NCBI GenBank assembly: GCA_017998575.1
Contig: JAGOCV010000144.1
Coordinates: 1 to 9,727 of the forward strand
Direction of reading: 5' to 3'
DNA from: Burkholderiaceae bacterium
GTDB lineage: Bacteria; Pseudomonadota; Gammaproteobacteria; Burkholderiales; Burkholderiaceae
DNA length: 9,727 nucleotides
This document shows positions 5,119-9,727 of the stretch, in pieces. The position numbers were made by a program, and so were the translations under genes. The notes below the pieces were generated by a model that saw only the letters and a list, made by a program, of their open reading frames with translations, had not been told where the DNA came from and ran no database searches. How positions within the stretch are numbered: position 1 is the first letter of the stretch; each line of letters starts with the position of its first letter.

Positions 5119-6315
5119 ATGAAAACCGCCATCGTCAATTTGGGCACCATCGTCACCGGAGACTGGCGCGAGCCGTTCGCCACCGGCGACACCATCGTGA
5201 TGCACGACGGCAAGATCGTCTCGGTGGGCACCGCGTCGGCCGACGCCGTGAGCGCCTGCGATGTCGTGATCGACGCCGGCGGCGCCACGGCCACGCCGGG
5301 CCTGATCGACTCGCAGGTGCACAACACCTTCGGCGACTACACGCCGCGCCAGAAGACCGTGGGCTTTCTCGAAAGCTATGTGCACGGCGGCACCACCACC
5401 TGCATCAGCGCGTCGGAGGTGCACGTGCCGGGCCGCCCCAAGGATCCGGCGGGCGTGAAGGCGCTGGCCGTGGCGGCCAAGAAGTGCTTCGACGACTTCC
5501 GGCCCGGCGGCATGAAGGTGTACGCGGGCTCGATCATCCTGGAGCCCGGCCTGACCGAGGCCGACATCGCCGACGTCGCCTCGCAGGGCGTGTGGCTGGC
5601 CAAGGCCGGCTTCGGCGGCGTGATGACGCCGTTCGACTACGTGCCGATGATTGCCTGGGCCCGCAAGCACGGAATGATCACCACCGTGCACACGGGCGGC
5701 TCGTCGATTCCCGGCTCGGCCGGCATCTGGGCGGAGCACCTGATCGCGATGAACCCGCACGTGTCGTTCCATGTGAACGGCGGCCCGGTGGCCATGCCCG
5801 ACGAGGGCTTCCCGCGCATGGTTCACGAAAGCGAGATCGCGCTGCAGGTGTGCACCGCGGGCAACCTGCGCACCACGCTGCTGCTGGGCAGGATGACGAT
5901 GGAATCCGACAAGTTCGACCGCTTCCTCATCGCCACCGACACACCCACGGGCAGCGGCATCATGCCGCTGGGCATGATGTACACCATCACCCACCTGGCC
6001 AGCCTGGGTGACATGCCGGTCGAATGGGCGATTGCGGCGGCCACCGGCAACAACGCGGCCGTCTACGGCCTGAACAACGGCTACCTCAAGCCCGGCAAGG
6101 ACGCCGACGTGCTGGTGCTCGACGCCTGCGTGGGCGGATCGAAGCACAACGCGCTCGACGCGCTGCGCAACGGCGACATCGCCGCCGTGGCGGCCGTGGT
6201 CACCGACGGCGTGCCGCGCTTCGTCGGCCGCAGCCGCAACACGCCGGCCTCGATGAAGGACGTGCGCGTGGTGCAGAACAAGGTTCCGCAAGACTACGGC
6301 CTGGGGAAGCACTGA
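5119..6315 (+). CDS. Enamidase-like metal-dependent amidohydrolase
   Basis: The protein has 398 residues, the amidohydrolase (TIM-barrel plus beta-sandwich) length. It strongly resembles, from memory, the Eubacterium barkeri enamidase of nicotinate fermentation, which opens 1,4,5,6-tetrahydro-6-oxonicotinate to a semialdehyde and ammonia. Shared blocks include G-D-Y-T-P-R-Q-K-T (72-80), H-G-G-T-T-T (89-94), P-G-R-P-K-D (104-109), H-T-G-G-S-S-I-P-G-S (191-200), N-G-G-P (220-223), A-T-G-N-N-A-A-V-Y-G-L-N and S-R-N-T-P near the end. Metal-ligand candidates H68, H191, H218 and D274 are present. The first His of the HxH motif is Gln66 (CAG at 5314-5316), and Lys162 stands where the enamidase has a bridging Glu, so the metal site is altered. 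AGGA (5110-5113) precedes the ATG. It follows the DUF1185 gene by 34 nt and is 1 nt from the monooxygenase ATG. The substrate is probably a cyclic or linear enamide; this is inferred. Confidence 0.88.
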   Translation: MKTAIVNLGTIVTGDWREPFATGDTIVMHDGKIVSVGTASADAVSACDVVIDAGGATATPGLIDSQVHNTFGDYTPRQKTVGFLESYVHGGTTTCISASEVHVPGRPKDPAGVKALAVAAKKCFDDFRPGGMKVYAGSIILEPGLTEADIADVASQGVWLAKAGFGGVMTPFDYVPMIAWARKHGMITTVHTGGSSIPGSAGIWAEHLIAMNPHVSFHVNGGPVAMPDEGFPRMVHESEIALQVCTAGNLRTTLLLGRMTMESDKFDRFLIATDTPTGSGIMPLGMMYTITHLASLGDMPVEWAIAAATGNNAAVYGLNNGYLKPGKDADVLVLDACVGGSKHNALDALRNGDIAAVAAVVTDGVPRFVGRSRNTPASMKDVRVVQNKVPQDYGLGKH

Positions 6316-6316
6316 C

Positions 6317-7537
6317 ATGACCGCCAAGCAACTGCACGTCATCGTCTCCGGCGCCGGCCCGGTGGGCGCCGTCACCGCCATCGCGCTGTCCCAGCGCGGC
6401 TTGCGCGTCACGCTGCTGGAGGCGTCGCATCGCATCGACGACAGCCCGCGCGCCTCGACGCTGCACCCGTCCACGCTCGAGTACCTGGCACAGGTCGGCA
6501 TCCTCGACGAAGTGATCCGCCAGGGGCTGGTAGCGCGCTACTTCCAGTTCTGGGACCGCGACTCGCGCACGCGCGTGGCGCAGTTCGACCACGAACTGCT
6601 CAGGGACGACACGCCGTACCCCTTCGTCGTTCAGACCGAGCAGCACAAGATCGTGCGCATCGGCCTGGACAAGCTGGCGCAGTACCCCGATGCCACGTTC
6701 CGCAGCGGCGTGCGTGTGCTCGAAGCCAGCCAGGACGGCGAGGGCGTCGCCGTGGTGACGGAGAACGCCGACACCGGCGAGCGCGAGACGCTCTCCTGCG
6801 ACTACCTGGTGGCCTGCGACGGCGGACGCAGCGCGCTGCGCAAGCACCTCGGTGTTTCGTTCGACGGCCATACCTTCCCCGAGCGTTTCACCGTGCTCAC
6901 TACGCTGCACGACTTCGAACGCTCGCTGGGCTGCAGCTACCGCAACTACCTGGCGGGCTCGCAGGAATGGGCCAACCTCTTCAAGGTGTCGGGCGACGAC
7001 ATGAAGGGCCGCTGGCGCGCGGTGTTCCCCACGCGCGAGAACGAGACCGACGAGGAAGCGCTGTCCGACGCGGCCGTGATGGCGCGGCTGTCGGGCGTGG
7101 ATCCGTCGTGCCGGCTGGAAGACGTGGTCCACCGCAACATCTACAACGTGCACCAGCGCGTGGCGGGCAAGTTCCGCGTGGGGCGCATCTTCCTGGCGGG
7201 GGACTCGTCGCACCTGAACAACCCGATCGGCGGCCTGGGCCTGAACTGTGGCGTGCACGATGCGCTTGAGCTGGCCGCGACGCTGGAGATGGCGCGCGAG
7301 GGCGCCAGCGAGCACGACCTGGACCGCTACGACCGGCGCCGCCGCACGCTCAACGTGCAGTTCGTGCAGGAGCAGACCATCAACAACAAGAAGCGGCTCG
7401 AAGAAAAAGACCCGGCCGCGCGCGCCGCACGGCTCGACGAACTGCGCGCCATTGAGGCCGATCCGGTGCGGCAGCGCCAGTTCCTGCTGCGCTCCTCGCT
7501 GCTGGCCAGCGTCGCGCAGGCCCGCACCATCGCCTGA
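6317..7537 (+). CDS. Class A FAD-dependent aromatic-type monooxygenase (PheA/TfdB/MhpA-like)
   Basis: The protein has 406 residues. It has the three marks of NAD(P)H-dependent flavoprotein hydroxylases: the FAD dinucleotide fold G-A-G-P-V-G (12-17), the D-G motif Y-L-V-A-C-D-G-G-R-S (163-172), and the G-D motif F-L-A-G-D-S-S-H (292-299) followed by P-I-G-G-L-G-L-N (303-310). The C-terminal helix region (F-V-Q-E-Q-T at 349-354) recalls MhpA-type enzymes, but the thioredoxin-like C-terminal domain of phenol hydroxylases is missing, as in many 400-residue members. Members hydroxylate activated aromatic rings, and the related pyridoxine-pathway MHPCO also opens a pyridine ring. Context next to an enamidase-like hydrolase makes an N-heterocyclic substrate plausible but not proven. 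The ATG at 6317 lies 1 nt after the hydrolase stop, with GGGGAAG (6303-6309) upstream, so the two are translationally coupled. Confidence 0.92.
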   Translation: MTAKQLHVIVSGAGPVGAVTAIALSQRGLRVTLLEASHRIDDSPRASTLHPSTLEYLAQVGILDEVIRQGLVARYFQFWDRDSRTRVAQFDHELLRDDTPYPFVVQTEQHKIVRIGLDKLAQYPDATFRSGVRVLEASQDGEGVAVVTENADTGERETLSCDYLVACDGGRSALRKHLGVSFDGHTFPERFTVLTTLHDFERSLGCSYRNYLAGSQEWANLFKVSGDDMKGRWRAVFPTRENETDEEALSDAAVMARLSGVDPSCRLEDVVHRNIYNVHQRVAGKFRVGRIFLAGDSSHLNNPIGGLGLNCGVHDALELAATLEMAREGASEHDLDRYDRRRRTLNVQFVQEQTINNKKRLEEKDPAARAARLDELRAIEADPVRQRQFLLRSSLLASVAQARTIA

Positions 7538-7581
7538 CGGCCCACCCACACGGCGGTCGCGCGCCGCCACGAAAGACTTGC

Positions 7582-9060
7582 ATGAACGACGTGACGACAC
7601 GGCCGCCGGTACTGGCGCGGCCCGAACTGCTGCGCACGCAGTGCCTGGTGAACGGCCGCTGGGCCGATGCCGACGACGGCCGCACGCTCGAGGTGCGCAA
7701 TCCGTCCACCGGCGCGAGGGTGGCCAGCGTGCCCTCCATGGGTGGCGCGGAGACGCGCCGCGCCATCGATGCGGCCCGCGCGGCCCTGCCGGCCTGGCGC
7801 GCACTCACGGCGCGCGAGCGCAGCCAGAAGCTGCGCCGCTGGTTTGAGCTGATGATCGAACACCAGGACGACCTGGCCCGCATCATGACGGCCGAGCAGG
7901 GCAAGCCGCTGGCCGAGGCGCGCGGCGAGATCGTCTACGCCGCGTCGTTCATCGAATGGTTCTCCGAAGAGGCGCGCCGCATCGAGGGCGACGTGATCCC
8001 GGGCCACCAGCCCGACAAGCGCATCATGGTGCTCAAGCAACCCATCGGCGTGTGCGCGGCCATCACGCCGTGGAACTTCCCGGCCGCCATGATCACGCGC
8101 AAGGCCGGCCCGGCGCTGGCGGCGGGCTGCACCATGGTGGTCAAGCCGGCCAGCGCGACGCCGCTGTCGGCGCTGGCCCTGGGCTGGCTGGCCGAACAGG
8201 CGGGCATTCCGGCCGGCGTGCTGCAGGTGGTCACGGGCAGTTCATCGGCCGTGGGCGCTGAGCTGACGCGCCATCCCGAAGTGCGCAAGCTCTCGTTCAC
8301 CGGCTCCACCGAGATCGGCCGCGAACTCATGGCCCAGTGCGCGCCGACCATCAAGAAGCTGTCGCTCGAACTGGGTGGCAACGCGCCGTTCATCGTGTTC
8401 GACGATGCCGACCTGGACGCGGCCGTCGAGGGCGCGGTGGTGTCCAAGTTCCGCAACAACGGGCAGACCTGCGTCTGCACCAACCGCTTCCTGGTGCAGG
8501 ACGCGGTGTACGAGCGCTTCGCGGCCAAGCTGGCGGCGCGTGTGTCGCAGCTGCGCGTGGGCGACGGCATGGAAGAGGGCGTGATGCTGGGCCCGCTGAT
8601 CGACGAGGGCGCGGTTCGCAAGGTGGAAGAGCACATCGGCGATGCCGTGGCCAGCGGTGCGGTGCTGCTGTGCGGCGGCCGGCGCCATGCGCGCGGCGGG
8701 CTGTTCTTCGAGCCGACGGTGCTGGCGCAGGTGCGGCCCGGCATGAAGGTGGCCACCGAGGAAACCTTCGGCCCGCTGGCCGCGCTGTTCCGCTTCCGCA
8801 CCGAGGACGACGCGATCCGCATGGCCAACGACACCGAATACGGGTTGGCGTCGTACTTCTACGGCCGCGACATCGCGCGCGTGTGGCGGGTGGCCGAGGC
8901 GCTGGACTACGGCATCGTCGGCGTGAACACGGGCCTGATCTCCACCGCCGAGGCGCCGTTCGGCGGCGTCAAGCAGTCGGGGCTGGGCCGCGAGGGCTCG
9001 CGCTATGGGATCGAGGACTACCTGGAGCTGAAGTACGTCTGCCTGGGCGGCATCGCCTGA
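7582..9060 (+). CDS. NAD(P)-dependent aldehyde dehydrogenase, succinate-semialdehyde dehydrogenase (GabD)-like
   Basis: The protein has 492 residues, normal for the ALDH superfamily. The cofactor and catalytic residues are complete: P-W-N-F (163-166), Lys188 in V-V-K-P, G-S-T-E-I-G (241-246), the general base Glu263 in L-E-L-G-G (262-266), and the nucleophile Cys297 in N-N-G-Q-T-C-V-C (292-299). The C-x-C pair (Cys297, Cys299) and the following T-N-R are typical of succinate-semialdehyde dehydrogenases; in the human enzyme the pair acts as a redox switch. Related semialdehydes such as glutarate or methylated succinate semialdehyde remain possible substrates. It is the last gene of the rightward run, 44 nt after the monooxygenase, with only a weak ribosome site (GAAAGA). 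The likely role is to oxidise the semialdehyde released by the upstream amidohydrolase, feeding central metabolism. Confidence 0.93.
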   Translation: MNDVTTRPPVLARPELLRTQCLVNGRWADADDGRTLEVRNPSTGARVASVPSMGGAETRRAIDAARAALPAWRALTARERSQKLRRWFELMIEHQDDLARIMTAEQGKPLAEARGEIVYAASFIEWFSEEARRIEGDVIPGHQPDKRIMVLKQPIGVCAAITPWNFPAAMITRKAGPALAAGCTMVVKPASATPLSALALGWLAEQAGIPAGVLQVVTGSSSAVGAELTRHPEVRKLSFTGSTEIGRELMAQCAPTIKKLSLELGGNAPFIVFDDADLDAAVEGAVVSKFRNNGQTCVCTNRFLVQDAVYERFAAKLAARVSQLRVGDGMEEGVMLGPLIDEGAVRKVEEHIGDAVASGAVLLCGGRRHARGGLFFEPTVLAQVRPGMKVATEETFGPLAALFRFRTEDDAIRMANDTEYGLASYFYGRDIARVWRVAEALDYGIVGVNTGLISTAEAPFGGVKQSGLGREGSRYGIEDYLELKYVCLGGIA

Positions 9061-9099
9061 AGCGGCGGCTGTGCCGGCAGGACAGCCGGCCGCGCCGCT
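9061..9099. terminator. Hairpin in the convergent gap, possible two-way terminator
   Basis: AGCGGCG (9061-9067) pairs with CGCCGCT (9093-9099), and GCTGT (9068-9072) pairs with ACAGC (9082-9086) around a 9-nt loop, leaving a 6-nt bulge on one side. It fills most of the 45-nt gap between two converging genes. No clear T-run is present on either strand. Confidence 0.5.
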
Positions 9100-9105
9100 A
9101 CCGGG

Positions 9106-9727
<622 letters not shown>

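Noticed and set aside
5059..7804. Very long open frames on the minus strand opposite the hydrolase, monooxygenase and ALDH genes
   Set aside because: They are a by-product of high GC at third positions. Their translations are rich in His, Arg, Ala and Val with no recognisable domain, and the plus-strand genes are complete and well conserved.

Overview
The window is GC-rich DNA (roughly 65-70% G+C by eye) from a beta-proteobacterium, most likely Burkholderiales (Alcaligenaceae, such as Bordetella or Achromobacter, or a close relative). The main clues are a Bug/TctC solute-binding protein, a DUF1185 'AA_synth' protein and the style of the Upp sequence. No rRNA, tRNA, CRISPR or transposase was seen, and no stretch over 300 bases lacks a gene.

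Layout. (1) 1-1237, plus strand: the window opens inside a gene whose visible part is helical and Ala/Leu/Arg-rich. It looks like a regulator that has lost its C-terminal DNA-binding part and reads without a stop into a beta-propeller gene (545-1237). That second gene keeps its own Shine-Dalgarno site. (2) 1243-1865, minus strand: a MazE/MazF-type toxin-antitoxin pair with a TGATG junction and a good sigma70 promoter. (3) 1987-4409, minus strand: three genes in a row, a two-domain dimeric alpha/beta-barrel protein, a GntR/FCD regulator and a Bug periplasmic binding protein. (4) 4503-9060, plus strand: four tightly spaced genes, a DUF1185 protein, an enamidase-like amidohydrolase, a class A FAD monooxygenase and a succinate-semialdehyde-dehydrogenase-like ALDH. 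(5) 9106-9727, minus strand: upp (uracil phosphoribosyltransferase), converging on the ALDH gene and cut by the window end.

Regions 3 and 4 form one divergent catabolic locus. The gap between them (4410-4502) holds a perfect 6-1-6 palindrome that fits the FadR-subfamily GntR operator TNGTNNNACNA. It overlaps the start of a strong leftward promoter (TTGACA, 18 bp, TATTAT), so the GntR protein probably controls both arms and itself. The enzyme set suggests oxygenation or ring opening of an N-containing (perhaps pyridine-type) compound by the flavoprotein, hydrolysis of an enamide or lactam to a semialdehyde by the amidohydrolase, and oxidation by the ALDH. The binding protein would capture the substrate. 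This is analogous in logic to the known pyridoxine and trigonelline pathways that end in succinate semialdehyde, but the gene set is different and the substrate is unknown.

Two features deserve particular attention. The amidohydrolase carries Gln in place of the first His of the HxH metal motif, with Lys where the Eubacterium enamidase has a Glu. The DUF1185 and two-domain barrel proteins have no settled function. The regulator truncation at the left edge looks like a relic of a deletion.
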